From Erythrobacter sp. SCN 62-14 (GTDB lineage: Bacteria > Pseudomonadota > Alphaproteobacteria > Sphingomonadales > Sphingomonadaceae): a stretch of DNA of 36,987 bases. Under the pieces are notes generated by a model, which was not told the origin of the DNA, made no database searches, and was given only the letters and a program-made list of their open reading frames with translations. The DNA lies in contig MEDW01000013.1 of NCBI GenBank assembly GCA_001724215.1, forward strand, positions 1 through 36,987, given 5' to 3'. Positions 1 through 9,862 of this stretch are shown here, piece after piece. The position numbers were made by a program, and so were the translations under genes. The first letter of the stretch is position 1. Each line of letters starts with the position of its first letter.

Positions 1-339
1 GGGGTCCTTGATCATCGCGAAGAAAGCGCCCGCATCGGGATAAGACGCGATGAAGCCATCGTCCCAGCGCTCAGCCTCCGGCCCCGTCACCATGGTTTCA
101 AAGACCCCGCGCCAGATAATGCGCCCGCCGAGCTTGCGGAAAATGTCGCCGCTGGTGCGACCATATTCCTGATAAGCACGCCTGCCGCTCCAACCCTTGC
201 CCGCGTGTTTGTGGCCTTCCGGATATTGCGCCCATTCGCGGTATCGCAGCAGGTTGAGCATATTGATGGGCTGATCGCGTGGCAGCTCCTTGAAGGCCTG
301 AAAATTGGCCGGGCTCGGATCGATATGCACCTCACTCAT
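1..339 (-). CDS. DUF1330 family protein (C-terminus cut by window edge)
   Basis: The reading frame runs from an ATG at 339 to the window edge without a stop, giving 113 residues. It begins MSEVHIDPSPANF and contains PINMLNLLRYREW, then GGRIIWRGVFETMV and FIASYPDAGAFFAM. This arrangement matches the small DUF1330 family, a ferredoxin-like dimeric alpha/beta barrel of unknown biochemical role. The start overlaps the end of the upstream acetyltransferase gene by 8 bases, so the two are probably translationally coupled and belong to the acyl-CoA synthetase operon. The family call rests on motif memory; substrate and function are unknown. The missing C-terminal piece is probably short. Confidence 0.75.
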   Translation of the reverse strand, partial: MSEVHIDPSPANFQAFKELPRDQPINMLNLLRYREWAQYPEGHKHAGKGWSGRRAYQEYGRTSGDIFRKLGGRIIWRGVFETMVTGPEAERWDDGFIASYPDAGAFFAMIKDP

Positions 340-844
340 CGCCCCATCCCTCTCCTGTCAGATCGCATTGCATGTAGACCGTATCAAGCAGCGTGCCGAA
401 TTTGCGCCCGACATGACGCATCCGGCCAGTATGGACAAAGCCGCATTTCGCGTGGAGCGCGACCGAAGCGGGCTCGCCCCCGCCGATCACCGCGATCATC
501 TGGCAAAAGCCGCTCGCGCGCGCTGCCGCGATCAGCGCTGGCAGCAGCGCTGCGCCAATCCCGCGTCCGCGTGCATCATGGGCGACATAAATGCTGTCTT
601 CGCAAGTGTGCGCATAGGCCGCGCGGTCACGAAAGCGGGCAGCGTAGGCATAGGCCGCGACCTCCCCGCCGCGCGCGGCAACCAGAAACGGAAAGCCCCG
701 CGCCGCAAAATCGGCGATCTTTGCAGCCCACTCAGCCGCATCGGGCGCAATCGTATCGAAAGTCGCCGTGCCATTGGCAACGTGCCAGGCATAGATGCCG
801 GCAATGGCCTGCGCGTCACCAGGACGCGCAGGCCGGATCACCAT
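332..844 (-). CDS. GNAT N-acetyltransferase, phosphinothricin acetyltransferase-like
   Basis: This 170-residue protein begins MVIRPARPGDAQAIAGIY, the typical beta1-alpha1 entry of GNAT enzymes. Acetyl-CoA binding motif A is visible as RGRGIGAALL at about residues 92-101, preceded by the strand DSIYVAHD. The C-terminal part (GFVHTGRMRHVGRKFG) resembles the Pat/Bar and methionine-sulfone acetyltransferase branch, which N-acetylates small amino-acid-like substrates in the cytoplasm. The frame is open further upstream, but the ATG at 844 was chosen because it sits one base after the stop of the acyl-CoA synthetase gene (TGA-C-ATG) and gives the family N-terminus. The actual substrate cannot be read from the sequence; GNAT membership is firm, the subfamily less so. 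Confidence 0.88.
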   Translation of the reverse strand: MVIRPARPGDAQAIAGIYAWHVANGTATFDTIAPDAAEWAAKIADFAARGFPFLVAARGGEVAAYAYAARFRDRAAYAHTCEDSIYVAHDARGRGIGAALLPALIAAARASGFCQMIAVIGGGEPASVALHAKCGFVHTGRMRHVGRKFGTLLDTVYMQCDLTGEGWGDE

Positions 845-845
845 G

Positions 846-2453
846 TCAGGCAAGCTTGTAATCCGCAAAGCGGTCGCGCAGGTCTTTCTTGCTGATCTTG
901 CCGGTTGCGGTGTGCGGGATGTCGTCGACGAACTCGACCGCATCGGGCATCCACCACTTGGCGATCTGGGGCCGCAAGTGTTCGAGGATGTCCTCGCCCG
1001 TCACCTCGGCGCCCGCCTTCTTGACAACAAACAGCACCGGGCGCTCATCCCATTTGGGGTGATAGATGCCGATGCAAGCGGCTTCTGCCACGCCCGGGTG
1101 GCCGCAAGCCGCATTCTCAAGCTCAACCGAGCTGATCCACTCGCCGCCCGATTTGATCACATCCTTGGTGCGATCGGTCAGTTGCAAGGTGCCATCCGGG
1201 TGCAGAATGCCGACATCGCCGGTATCGAACCAACCATCATTGCCGACCGCGTCTTTCTCCGCCTTGAAATAGCGCTTGATCACCCACGGCCCGCGAATCT
1301 GCAGCGCACCCGAGGTCTTTCCGTCGCGCGGCAGTTCGGTGACCATGTCATCAAGGTCAACCGTGCGCAGCTGCACGCCGAAGATCGGTCGGCCCTGCAT
1401 CGCGGTTTTCTCGACCTTTTCCTCCAGGGTAAGCGTATCCCAATCCCAGGTCGGCCCGCCCACCGTGCCGATTGGGCTGGTTTCGGTCATGCCCCAGGCG
1501 TGCTGAACACGGGTGCCGTTCTTGAGCAAGCGCTCGATCATAAAGCGCGGCGCGGCCGAACCGCCGATGGTCGCAGCCTTCAGGGGCGGCAGATCGAGGC
1601 CGTTGGCATCGCAATACTGGAAGTGGGCGAGCCACACCGTCGGCACGCCCGCCGAATCCGTCACGCCCTCGCGCAGCATCAATTCGTGCAGCACGGCAGG
1701 GTCATTAACGGCAGAGAACACAAACTTGATCCCTGCCATCGCGCCTGCATAGGGCAGCCCCCAGCTTGCCGCGTGGAACATCGGCACCACGGGAAGCATC
1801 ACCGAGGCTGCGCTGAAATTGAAGGCCGCCGGTTGCAGGCCGGCGAGCGCGTGCATCATGGTGGAGCGGTGTTCGTATTGCACACCCTTGGGATTGCCGG
1901 TGGTGCCCGAGGTGTAACAGATCATGCATGGGTCGCGCTCGTCGCCCGGCACCCATTCAAAATCGCCGTCCTGCGCGCCGATCCAATCTTCAAACGCAAG
2001 GGTATGAGCGCCGCTGTCGTAGCAGACATAGTGCTCAACCGTCTTCCAACGGTCCTTCATGCGATCAACGATCGGCTGGAAGGCGGCATCATAGATCAGC
2101 ACGCGGTCTTCGGCATGGTTGACGATGTAGTCGAGTTGATCGTCGAACAGGCGCGGGTTGACGGTGTGGAGCACCCCGCCCATGCCGGCAACGCCATACC
2201 AGCTGACAAGGTGGCGCGCATGGTTCATGGCAAGGCTCGCCACCTTGTCGCCTTTCTTGATGCCAAGAGCCAGCAACGCCTGCGCCATTTTCAACGCATC
2301 GCGGCGGATGCCGGCCCAGTTTGTGCGTGTCTCGCTGCCATCGGCCCATCGGCTGACGATCTCGCGTTCCGGCGCTTCACGCGCCGCGTGATCGATCATC
2401 GCGGTGACCCGCATGGTGAAATCCTGCATCGCTCCGAGCCGTGCTTCGGCCAT
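846..2453 (-). CDS. AMP-dependent acyl-CoA synthetase (fatty-acid--CoA ligase)
   Basis: This 535-residue cytoplasmic enzyme of the ANL superfamily activates a carboxylic acid to its acyl-adenylate and then to the CoA thioester. The phosphate-binding loop is [11 protein letters not shown] at residues 180-190. Further signatures are [32 protein letters not shown] and, near the C-terminus, TATGKISKK, which carries the adenylation lysine. The overall layout is closest to medium/long-chain fatty-acid--CoA ligases of the AlkK/FadD type. The ATG at 2453 was chosen because a GGGAGAG ribosome-binding site lies just upstream and the protein then starts [12 protein letters not shown]; the 33 extra upstream codons look non-coding. 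It heads an operon with a GNAT acetyltransferase and a DUF1330 protein. Chain-length preference is not deducible. Confidence 0.93.
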   Translation of the reverse strand: MAEARLGAMQDFTMRVTAMIDHAAREAPEREIVSRWADGSETRTNWAGIRRDALKMAQALLALGIKKGDKVASLAMNHARHLVSWYGVAGMGGVLHTVNPRLFDDQLDYIVNHAEDRVLIYDAAFQPIVDRMKDRWKTVEHYVCYDSGAHTLAFEDWIGAQDGDFEWVPGDERDPCMICYTSGTTGNPKGVQYEHRSTMMHALAGLQPAAFNFSAASVMLPVVPMFHAASWGLPYAGAMAGIKFVFSAVNDPAVLHELMLREGVTDSAGVPTVWLAHFQYCDANGLDLPPLKAATIGGSAAPRFMIERLLKNGTRVQHAWGMTETSPIGTVGGPTWDWDTLTLEEKVEKTAMQGRPIFGVQLRTVDLDDMVTELPRDGKTSGALQIRGPWVIKRYFKAEKDAVGNDGWFDTGDVGILHPDGTLQLTDRTKDVIKSGGEWISSVELENAACGHPGVAEAACIGIYHPKWDERPVLFVVKKAGAEVTGEDILEHLRPQIAKWWMPDAVEFVDDIPHTATGKISKKDLRDRFADYKLA

Positions 2454-2620
2454 TTGTCTCTCCCATGAAATACAGCACGCAAGGCAGACAGTCGCCCCAT
2501 GCCAAAACTGATGGTGTGCCCATCTCATGCCTTTGCGAACCGCGCAGCGCAAGTGCCTGTCACAGCCTTGCCATAGACGCGCAGTAGATCGCTTGGACTT
2601 GCTTCAACCCGGAGATCTCG

Positions 2621-3754
2621 ATGATCCGCTATGCCTTGCTGATTGCTGCCAGTTCGCTTGTAATGGCATCGCCCACTCTCGCCCGTGAGCGGCAGTTTTA
2701 TGGCGGTATCAACGCCGGGGTGAGTGTCCCCGATCAGGTGAAAGTCGATATTGATCGGGGTCGTCCGGACGGGCTTCAGGAAAACGCAGCCTTTGCCGAT
2801 ACCAAGCTGGGTCTCGATGCCGATATCGTGCTGGGCTATGATTTTGGCGCCGTGCGGCTCGAAGCTGAGGGTGGGTACAAGCGCAACGGCTACAAGCGTC
2901 TGACAGTGGTCAATCCCGCGCTTGTTCCCGGCACAAATGTCGCGCCGGGCACAGTGGTTGGCAACGAACGCGATCTGTCGATCTGGAGCGGGATGCTCAA
3001 CGGCCTGCTCGAAGTTGGCAATGATGATGGCCTGCAGATCTTTGCAGGAGGCGGCGTTGGCCTTGCGCATCTGCAATTGCCGGTGCGCGTGCCGGGCGTG
3101 GGTGCAGTGATTGACGACAGCAGCACCGATTTCGCCTGGCAATTGCTCGCAGGAGCCCGGGTGGCCTTAAGCCCCAAGGTCGATCTCGGTCTCAAGTACC
3201 GCTTTTTCAACATTAATGATTTCCGCCTGACCGGGGTTGCCGGACAGCCCCTGCAGGCGGATTATCAGGCTCATTCCCTGCTCGCGAGCCTATCCTATAA
3301 CTTCGGTAGCAAGCCTGCCCCCACTCCGGCGGCGGCTCCTCCTCCTGCGCCGCCGCCGCCGCCGCCTGCAGCCGTTACCCCGCCCCCGCCCCCACCGCCG
3401 GTTTGCAACACGGGGCCCTATATCGTGTTCTTCGACTTCGACAGCGCGGCGATCACTGCCGAGGCAGGCGCAGTGCTGGCAAACGCGATCACCGCCTACG
3501 GCAATTGCGGCGGCGCGCGCGTGATGCTGGCAGGCCACACTGACCGGGCGGGAAGTGCGCGCTACAACATGGGCCTCGCCGCACGGCGCAACGCTGCGGT
3601 GGCGGAATACATGACGACGCGCGGCGTTCCGGCGAGTTCGATCACCAGCGAGGCCTTTGGCGAATCCATGCCGCGTGTCCCGACTGCGGACGGCGTGCGG
3701 GAACCGCAGAACCGCCGTGTCGAAATCACCTATGGGCCGGGTTCGGGGATGTAG
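2621..3754 (+). CDS. OmpA-family outer-membrane protein
   Basis: The 377-residue protein starts with a signal peptide (MIRYALLIAASSLVMASPTLA, probable cleavage near residue 21). Residues about 25-228 have the alternating aromatic/glycine pattern of an eight-stranded outer-membrane beta-barrel and end in SLLASLSYNFG. A linker of mostly proline and alanine (about residues 230-260) leads to a C-terminal OmpA/MotB peptidoglycan-binding domain. This domain shows the conserved core FFDFDSAAIT, LAGHTDRAGS and NRRVEITYG. It likely tethers the outer membrane to the cell wall. Two cysteines (PVCNTG and YGNCGG) could form a disulfide. GGAG lies 7 bases before the ATG. The gene stands alone, divergent from the acyl-CoA synthetase operon and convergent with dnaE. 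Confidence 0.93.
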   Translation: MIRYALLIAASSLVMASPTLARERQFYGGINAGVSVPDQVKVDIDRGRPDGLQENAAFADTKLGLDADIVLGYDFGAVRLEAEGGYKRNGYKRLTVVNPALVPGTNVAPGTVVGNERDLSIWSGMLNGLLEVGNDDGLQIFAGGGVGLAHLQLPVRVPGVGAVIDDSSTDFAWQLLAGARVALSPKVDLGLKYRFFNINDFRLTGVAGQPLQADYQAHSLLASLSYNFGSKPAPTPAAAPPPAPPPPPPAAVTPPPPPPPVCNTGPYIVFFDFDSAAITAEAGAVLANAITAYGNCGGARVMLAGHTDRAGSARYNMGLAARRNAAVAEYMTTRGVPASSITSEAFGESMPRVPTADGVREPQNRRVEITYGPGSGM

Positions 3755-3764
3755 AGATCAGGCA

Positions 3765-3805
3765 ATCCGGCGATCAGCGGGGCACAACCTCACTGGTCGC
3801 CGGAT
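3765..3805. terminator. Hairpin between convergent ompA-like gene and dnaE
   Basis: Bases 3765-3777 (ATCCGGCGATCAG) pair with 3793-3805 (CTGGTCGCCGGAT) as a 13-bp stem with one G.U wobble and a 15-base loop. It lies in the 54 bases between the two facing stop codons, so it could stop transcription from either side. No T-run follows on either strand, so it is not a classical intrinsic terminator. Confidence 0.55.
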
Positions 3806-3808
3806 GGC

Positions 3809-6800
3809 TCAGGCGACAAGCCGCAGGTTCGGGCGGCTCTTGACGGGCGTCAGTTCAACATTGCTGATACCCGGGACTTCGCCCAGCCGTTCTGCCAATT
3901 CGCCGCTAAGCGCAAAATTGCGGCCCAAGCGCACGGTCACCTGCTCGCCATCCTCCAGCGTCAAGCGGACAACCACCTCGCCATTGGCCTTGGGCCGATC
4001 AAGCGTTGCCGCATCGAGCGCGATTTCCAGTTCGAGCAGCGCCTCGATGGTGGCGATGTCGGCTTTGAGTTCCAGCGGGAGCGCATGGCCTGCCGAAGCG
4101 AGCGGCCTTGCTCCGCGCACCGTCATGCGGGGCGGCTCACCGGGCGAAGGCGAATCGAGTTCCATCGTCACCAGCAGGCACTCGCCAGACTTGGCCCATT
4201 CCTCGAATTTGGGGACGAGCGCTTCTTCGAAACAGGCGGCCGAAAACTGCCCCGAAAGATCGGAGAAATCCGCGCGCACAAATTCGCCGCCCTTACGGGT
4301 GCGCGCCTTGGTGTAGCCTTCGACCATCGCGGCGAGCACCACCTGACTGCGGCCTGTGCCGGTTGCCCCTGTTTCCATCACGCTTTGATAGGTGCGCGCG
4401 CCGTGGGATGAGGCGATCTCGCGATATTGCTGCACCGGATGGGCGGAGAAATAGAACCCGAAATTCTCGCGTTCCTTGGCCATTTGTTCAGACCGGCTCC
4501 AAGGTTCGGTGGGGGCAAGCCGCAGGTCTTCCTCAGGCGCATTCTCGCCGCCAAACAGGCCCACCTGCCCGCTGGAACGCTCTCGCATGGCAGCGTCAGC
4601 CACGGCCATCAGCCGATCTACATTGGCGAAAAGCAAGGCGCGGTTCGGCTCCAGCGCGTCCAACGCTCCTGCACAGATCAAGCCTTCCAATTGGCGGCGG
4701 TTTATGGTGCCTTCCGGCATACGCTCAAAGAAATCCTTGAGGCTGGTAAACGCCCCGCCCTTGGCGCGTTCGGCGACAATCGCCTCCATCGCCTTTTCCC
4801 CGACATTGCGAATGCCCGCAAGCGCATAGCGCACCGCATAGCCCTCCTCGGTCTGCTCGACAGTGAAGCGGCCTTCGGAATGGTTGACGCATGGGGGCAG
4901 CAACTGGATGCCGCCCTCGATCCCCGGATAGCGGCGCGCATCATCAACGAACACGCTCAGTTTTTCCGACTGGTGCAAATCAAAGCACATCGAAGCGGCG
5001 TAGAATTCTTCCGGGTAATGCGCCTTCAGCCACGCGGTTTGGTAAGACAGCAGCGCATAAGCGGCCGCGTGGGATTTGTTGAAGCCATAGCCCGCAAACT
5101 TGTCGATCAAATCGAACAATTCATTGGCGCGCTTGGCATCAATGTCGGACACAGTCTTGCAGCCTTCGACAAAGCGGCCGCGCTGCGCGTCCATTTCGGC
5201 CTGCACCTTCTTGCCCATCGCGCGGCGCAGCAAGTCTGCATCGCCCAGCGAATAGCCTGCAAGGATTTGCGCGGCCTGCATCACCTGTTCCTGATAGACG
5301 AAAATGCCGTAGGTTTCCGACAGAATCCCTTCAAGCTTGGGGTGCGGATATTCAATCGGGACTTCGCCCGCCTTGCGCTGGCCGAACAGCGGGATGTTGT
5401 CCATCGGGCCGGGCCGATAAAGCGAGACGAGCGCGATAATGTCGCCGAAATTGGTCGGCTTCACCGCTTTCAGCGTGCGGCGCATCCCTTCGGATTCGAG
5501 CTGGAACACGCCCACGGTGTTACCCGCCTGCATCAGATCATAGACCGCCGGATCATCGAGGCCGAGGCTATCAAGATCAATCGCAATACCGCGAGCCGCG
5601 AGAAGATCGACAGCCTTGCGCAGCACGGAAAGCGTCTTGAGGCCAAGGAAGTCGAACTTCACCAGCCCCGAGCTTTCGACATGCTTCATGTCAAACTGCG
5701 TCACCGGCATGTCCGAGCGCGGATCGCGGTAAAGCGGGACAAGCTGCGCCAAGGGCCTGTCGCCAATCACCACGCCGGCTGCGTGGGTCGAGGAATTGCG
5801 GGGTGCGCCTTCCAGTTCGAGCGCCAAATCAACAAGGCGCTTCACCTCATTGTCATTGTCATATTCGCGCTTGAAATCGGCAGCGCCATTGAGCGCGCGC
5901 GGCAGCGTCCACGGGTCGGTCGGGTGGTTGGGAACCATCTTGCACAGGCGGTCCACCTTGGTGAAACCCATTTGCAAAATGCGCCCACAATCGCGCAGCA
6001 CCGCGCGCGCTTTCAGCTTACCGAAAGTGATAATCTGCGCGACGTGATCGGCGCCATATTTTTGCTGAACGTAACGGATCACCTCGCCGCGCCGCGTTTC
6101 GCAGAAGTCGATATCGAAATCGGGCATGGAAACGCGTTCGGGATTGAGGAAGCGTTCAAACAGCAGGCCGAGTTTCAAAGGATCAAGATCGGTGATGGTG
6201 AGCGCCCAAGCCACTGCCGAACCTGCGCCCGAGCCGCGACCGGGGCCGACCGGAATGCCCTGTTCCTTGGCCCATTTGATGAAATCGGCAACGATGAGGA
6301 AGTAGCCGGGAAAGCCCATCTTCACGATCACGTCGATTTCATATTCGAGCCGGTCGAAATAGGCTTGGCGCTCTTCGTCACTCATCGCGCCATAGGGAGC
6401 AAGGCGCGCTTCCAATCCCTTGCGCGCGTCCTCGGCCAGCATCCGCGCTTCGCCTTCGAGATCGCCCGCAAGGCTGGGCAGAATCGGCTTGCGATAGGGC
6501 GGCGCAAAGGCGCAGCGCTGCGCGATGACGAGGGTGTTGGCGGTCGCTTCAGGAAGGTCGGCGAACAGCTCCTCCATCATCCGCGCCGATTTGACAAAGG
6601 CTTGCGGATTGGAGCGCGGGCGGTCTTCGGCCTCGACATGGGTCGAATGGGCAATGCACAGCATCGCGTCATGCGCCTTGTGCATGTGAGGCTCGGCAAA
6701 ATTGGCCGGATTGGTGGCGACCAGCGGCAAATCGCGGGCGTAGGCAAGGTCGATCAGCGCATCCTCAGCGCGCTCGCAGATCGCATCGCCGTGGCGCGCC

Positions 6801-7321
6801 AGTTCGATATAAAGCCGATGCGGGAACAGCGCTTGCAGCGCGTCGCACAAAGCCTCTGCCGCCGCCTGCTGTCCATCGGCAAAGAGGCGCGTTATCCCGC
6901 CCTCGCCCGCGCCGGTGAGCGCGATCAGCCCGTCGGTGTGGCCTGCAAGGTCAGCGAGCGTGACATGAGGTTCCAACTCCAGCGGACGATCAAGATGCGC
7001 CTTGGAGACGAGGTGGCACAGATTGCCATAGCCCGCCTCGTCCTGCGCAAACAGCGGCAGGTAATCAATGGCCTGCGCTGACGAACCCTCTACGCCTTCG
7101 CGCGCAACGCCGAGCAATGTCCCGATAATCGGCTGAATGCCCTCGCCCTTGCAGGCAGAGGCAAAGGCGACAACGCCATAAAGCCCGTTGCGATCGCAGA
7201 TGGCAATCGCGGGAAAGCCGCGTTCTTTGGCAAGTTTCGCAATCGCCTTGGGGTCAATCGCCCCTTCGAGCATCGAAAAAGACGACAGCACGCGCAAGGG
7301 GATAAAAGGAGCAAACCGCAT
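3809..7321 (-). CDS. dnaE: DNA polymerase III subunit alpha
   Basis: This is the replicative DNA polymerase catalytic subunit, 1170 residues, close to the usual DnaE length. The order is N-terminal PHP domain, palm with GPGRGSGAGS (about 359-368) and PDFDIDF (400-406, catalytic aspartates 401 and 403), the third acidic motif KFDFLGL (Asp about 557), fingers, helix-hairpin-helix, an internal clamp-binding motif QVGLF near 920, and an OB domain. The PHP metal-binding signature is degenerate (FIPLRVLSSFS where E. coli has FVHLRVHSDYS), so that domain probably has no catalytic role. The ATG at 7321 was preferred over a GTG at 7345 because AGGATAAGG precedes it and MRFAPFIPLRV matches homologue starts. 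It follows gpx, lolD and the LolC/E permease gene on the same strand. Confidence 0.97.
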   Translation of the reverse strand: MRFAPFIPLRVLSSFSMLEGAIDPKAIAKLAKERGFPAIAICDRNGLYGVVAFASACKGEGIQPIIGTLLGVAREGVEGSSAQAIDYLPLFAQDEAGYGNLCHLVSKAHLDRPLELEPHVTLADLAGHTDGLIALTGAGEGGITRLFADGQQAAAEALCDALQALFPHRLYIELARHGDAICERAEDALIDLAYARDLPLVATNPANFAEPHMHKAHDAMLCIAHSTHVEAEDRPRSNPQAFVKSARMMEELFADLPEATANTLVIAQRCAFAPPYRKPILPSLAGDLEGEARMLAEDARKGLEARLAPYGAMSDEERQAYFDRLEYEIDVIVKMGFPGYFLIVADFIKWAKEQGIPVGPGRGSGAGSAVAWALTITDLDPLKLGLLFERFLNPERVSMPDFDIDFCETRRGEVIRYVQQKYGADHVAQIITFGKLKARAVLRDCGRILQMGFTKVDRLCKMVPNHPTDPWTLPRALNGAADFKREYDNDNEVKRLVDLALELEGAPRNSSTHAAGVVIGDRPLAQLVPLYRDPRSDMPVTQFDMKHVESSGLVKFDFLGLKTLSVLRKAVDLLAARGIAIDLDSLGLDDPAVYDLMQAGNTVGVFQLESEGMRRTLKAVKPTNFGDIIALVSLYRPGPMDNIPLFGQRKAGEVPIEYPHPKLEGILSETYGIFVYQEQVMQAAQILAGYSLGDADLLRRAMGKKVQAEMDAQRGRFVEGCKTVSDIDAKRANELFDLIDKFAGYGFNKSHAAAYALLSYQTAWLKAHYPEEFYAASMCFDLHQSEKLSVFVDDARRYPGIEGGIQLLPPCVNHSEGRFTVEQTEEGYAVRYALAGIRNVGEKAMEAIVAERAKGGAFTSLKDFFERMPEGTINRRQLEGLICAGALDALEPNRALLFANVDRLMAVADAAMRERSSGQVGLFGGENAPEEDLRLAPTEPWSRSEQMAKERENFGFYFSAHPVQQYREIASSHGARTYQSVMETGATGTGRSQVVLAAMVEGYTKARTRKGGEFVRADFSDLSGQFSAACFEEALVPKFEEWAKSGECLLVTMELDSPSPGEPPRMTVRGARPLASAGHALPLELKADIATIEALLELEIALDAATLDRPKANGEVVVRLTLEDGEQVTVRLGRNFALSGELAERLGEVPGISNVELTPVKSRPNLRLVA

Positions 7322-7396
7322 AGGCCTTATCCTATGGATTTGCACCGATTCCGCAAAGCGTATCGCTAGCCTAATTCTCCACAGGGAGGCGCAGCG

Positions 7397-7876
7397 CTAG
7401 ATCAGCTTGGCGATGTCCTTGGCGATGGCAGCGGGCGTATCCTGCGGGGCGTAGCGCTTCACCACATTGCCTTCGCGGTCGATCAGGAATTTGGTGAAAT
7501 TCCACTTGATCGCGGTTGTGCCCATCAACCCCTTGGCCTCTTTCTTCATCCAGTCGAACAGCGGCGAGGCCTTATCTCCATTCACCTCAACCTTGGCCAT
7601 GAGCGGGAAGGTCACGCCGAAATTCACCTTGCAGAATTGCGCGATCTCATCGGCGCTGCCCGGTTCCTGTCCGCCGAACTGGTTGCAAGGAAAGCCGAGC
7701 ACTTCAAAATCGCTGTCCTTGAATTGCTGATACAGCTTTTCGAGGCCATCATATTGCGGGGTAAAGCCGCATTTGCTCGCAGTGTTGACGATGAGCAGCA
7801 CTTTACCGAGTTTATCGGCAAGCTTCAGCTCCTCACCGCGATTGGTGGTGACGGTGAAATCGGCGATAGTCGTCAT
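7397..7876 (-). CDS. Glutathione peroxidase family thiol peroxidase
   Basis: The 159-residue protein carries the three glutathione-peroxidase signatures: [12 protein letters not shown] with the peroxidatic cysteine at residue 36, [13 protein letters not shown] at about 61-73, and KWNFTKFL. A cysteine stands at the selenocysteine position, and another lies at residue 82. In yeast Gpx3 the peroxidatic and resolving cysteines have these same numbers, so this enzyme may be thioredoxin-dependent rather than glutathione-dependent (inference). It reduces hydroperoxides, probably in the cytoplasm because no signal peptide is seen. Its ATG overlaps the lolD stop (ATGA), which means translational coupling to the lipoprotein-sorting genes. 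dnaE follows 75 bases downstream. Confidence 0.94.
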   Translation of the reverse strand: MTTIADFTVTTNRGEELKLADKLGKVLLIVNTASKCGFTPQYDGLEKLYQQFKDSDFEVLGFPCNQFGGQEPGSADEIAQFCKVNFGVTFPLMAKVEVNGDKASPLFDWMKKEAKGLMGTTAIKWNFTKFLIDREGNVVKRYAPQDTPAAIAKDIAKLI

Positions 7877-8568
7877 GAGCCTGTCCCTTCGTGAAGCAAT
7901 CCGTCCTTGAGGCGCACCACCCGGTCCATCCGGGCGGCAAGCCGTTCATTGTGGGTGGCGACCAGCGCCGCACTACCCTCGCCGCGCACCAATTCGAGAA
8001 ACTGGCCGAGCACGGCGTCCGAGGTGTGTTCATCCAGATTGCCGGTCGGTTCATCCGCCAGCACCAGCGCCGGGCGATTGGCAAGCGCGCGAGCGACCGC
8101 GACGCGTTGCTGTTCACCGCCCGACAATTGGCTTGGCCTGTGGGTCAGCCGTCCGCCCAACCCCAGACTGGTGAGCAGGCTGTCTGCGCGGGCCTCAGCC
8201 TCAGCGCGCGAAAGGCCAAGGATCATCTGCGGCATCACCACATTCTCGCGCGCGTCGAAATCAGGAAGCAGGTGGTGGAATTGATAAACAAAGCCCAAAT
8301 GTTCGCGCCGCAGCCTGGTGCGTTCATCGCTGGCGAGCGTTTCGGCGCCCTGGCCCACCAGACTGATCGATCCTTCAAAGCCGCCTTCAAGCAGGCCGAC
8401 AGCTTGCAGCATGGTCGATTTGCCCGAACCCGACGGGCCAAGCAGCGCCACGATTTCGCCCGGCATGATCGTCAGATCCACGCCGCGCAGCACTTCGATG
8501 CGCTGCCCGCCCTGTTCGAAGGTGCGTTTCAGACCCTTGAGGGCGACAATCGGTCCCCCGCTATTCAT
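7873..8568 (-). CDS. lolD: Lipoprotein-releasing ABC transporter ATP-binding protein LolD
   Basis: This 231-residue ATPase has Walker A (GPSGSGKST), Q-loop region ([10 protein letters not shown]), signature motif [15 protein letters not shown], Walker B ([12 protein letters not shown]) and the H-loop ATHN. These are typical of the LolD/MacB-type family. With the LolC/E permease encoded just upstream it extracts mature lipoproteins from the inner membrane for transfer to LolA. The start overlaps the permease gene by 8 bases (ATGAATAG), and the stop overlaps the gpx start, so three genes are translationally coupled. The permease context separates it from a FtsE or macrolide-exporter ATPase. Confidence 0.94.
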   Translation of the reverse strand: MNSGGPIVALKGLKRTFEQGGQRIEVLRGVDLTIMPGEIVALLGPSGSGKSTMLQAVGLLEGGFEGSISLVGQGAETLASDERTRLRREHLGFVYQFHHLLPDFDARENVVMPQMILGLSRAEAEARADSLLTSLGLGGRLTHRPSQLSGGEQQRVAVARALANRPALVLADEPTGNLDEHTSDAVLGQFLELVRGEGSAALVATHNERLAARMDRVVRLKDGLLHEGTGS

Positions 8569-9799
8569 ATCGCAGCACCTGAACCGGATCGGTGTTCGCC
8601 GCTTTCAACGCCGGATAAAGCGTTGCCAGAAAGCTCATCACCATCGCCAGCATCACAATTCCTGCGATCTCCCACGGATCGGTGCGCGAGGGCAGCGTTG
8701 AAAGGAAGCGCACTTCGGGATCCCAGATCTGCTGGCCGGTGGCAAAGGCGATAAAGCTGACTATGCTCTCTCGGAAATAGAGCACCACAAAGCCCAGCGC
8801 GAGCCCGGACAATGTGCCGATTGCGCCAACAGTGGTGCCAGTGGTGACAAAGATCTTGAGCAGGCTGCGCCGCGTGGCCCCCATGGTTCGCATGATCGCA
8901 ATGTCGCGGGTCTTGGCGCGCACCAGCATCACAAGGCTCGACAAAATGTTGAAGGCCGCCACCAAAACCATGAACGAAAGCGCAAAGAACATCGCCACGC
9001 GCTCCACCTGCAAGGCCTCAAACAGCGTCGAATTGATTGCCTTCCAATCGGCAATCGCCGCCCGGCCGATAAGCTGTGTTTCAAGCGGCCTGAGGATGTC
9101 TCCCACCCGGTCGGCGTTCTCGACCTTGACCTCGATCATCTGCACTGCATCTCCCATCAGCAACAGGGTTTGCGCATCGGAGATCGGCATGATCACGAAT
9201 TTGCCGTCGTAATCATAAATGCCGACTTCGAAGATTGCGCCCACTTCATAGCCGACCTGCCGGATCGAAGTGCCAAACGGGGTTGTGCGCCCTTGCGGAT
9301 TGATAATCGTGATGGTGTCACCCACCCGCGCGCCGATATTCTGGGCAAGGCGAGAGCCGATCGCAACCTTGCCAGAGCCAGCACGCACATCGGACAGATT
9401 GCCCAGCAACACCTTGTCAGACAGCGTCGCAATGTCTTCCGGCGTATTGCCGCGCACGAAGATTGCCTCAACCCGCCCATTGAAGCTTGTCAGCAAGGGC
9501 TGCTCAATCAGAGGGCTGGCGCTGGTTACGCCGGGGGTCGCCTGAATATCGGCAAGCACGCTTTCCCAGTCATCCAGCCTTCCTCCATAGGCTTGCACAA
9601 TGGCGTGGCCGTTCAGACCCACGATCTTGTCAAACAGCTCATGACGAAAGCCATTCATCACGCTCATGACAATCACCAGCATGGCAACCGAAAGCATCAC
9701 CACGCCCACCGAAATGCCGGCGACCAGCGCAATGAACGCCTCGCCCTTGCCCGGCCAGAGGTAACGCTTGGCGATCATCCATTCAAAAGGGGAAAGCAT
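8561..9799 (-). CDS. Lipoprotein-releasing ABC transporter permease, LolC/LolE (LolF-like) family
   Basis: This 412-residue inner-membrane protein begins [15 protein letters not shown], the classic LolC/E start. It has one transmembrane helix at about 20-47, a large periplasmic domain, and three helices in the C-terminal third (about 275-300, 320-345 and 375-400), ending DPVQVLRYE. Only one such gene is visible beside lolD, as is usual in alphaproteobacteria where a single LolF-type subunit is thought to replace the LolC-LolE pair. It leads the operon lolC/E-lolD-gpx-dnaE and is divergent from purF. No strong ribosome-binding site is seen before the ATG; the family N-terminus decides the start. 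Confidence 0.93.
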   Translation of the reverse strand: MLSPFEWMIAKRYLWPGKGEAFIALVAGISVGVVMLSVAMLVIVMSVMNGFRHELFDKIVGLNGHAIVQAYGGRLDDWESVLADIQATPGVTSASPLIEQPLLTSFNGRVEAIFVRGNTPEDIATLSDKVLLGNLSDVRAGSGKVAIGSRLAQNIGARVGDTITIINPQGRTTPFGTSIRQVGYEVGAIFEVGIYDYDGKFVIMPISDAQTLLLMGDAVQMIEVKVENADRVGDILRPLETQLIGRAAIADWKAINSTLFEALQVERVAMFFALSFMVLVAAFNILSSLVMLVRAKTRDIAIMRTMGATRRSLLKIFVTTGTTVGAIGTLSGLALGFVVLYFRESIVSFIAFATGQQIWDPEVRFLSTLPSRTDPWEIAGIVMLAMVMSFLATLYPALKAANTDPVQVLRYE

Positions 9800-9850
9800 G
9801 AGGTGTGCAGGTCTGCCTGATCGACTTGAGAGCTTTGGCCTCTAAAGCCC

Positions 9851-9862
9851 CAAGGCGCCTTG
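9851..9862. promoter_or_regulatory. 12-bp perfect palindrome in the lolC/E-purF divergent region
   Basis: CAAGGCGCCTTG is a perfect self-complementary 12-mer in the 209-base gap between the divergent lolC/E permease and purF genes. It could be an operator for a dimeric regulator of either gene, but a palindrome of this length is not rare in GC-rich DNA. No protein can be assigned to it. Confidence 0.2.

Noticed and set aside
795-2468. 557-codon plus-strand open frame opposite the acyl-CoA synthetase gene
   Set aside because: It is an antisense shadow of a gene with all ANL-superfamily motifs. Its composition (rich in Arg, His and Gly) is typical of such shadows.
4427-7081. 884-codon plus-strand open frame opposite dnaE
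   Set aside because: It lies wholly antisense to a complete, motif-rich dnaE. Long antisense frames are expected from codon bias in GC-rich coding DNA, and the translation shows no domain.
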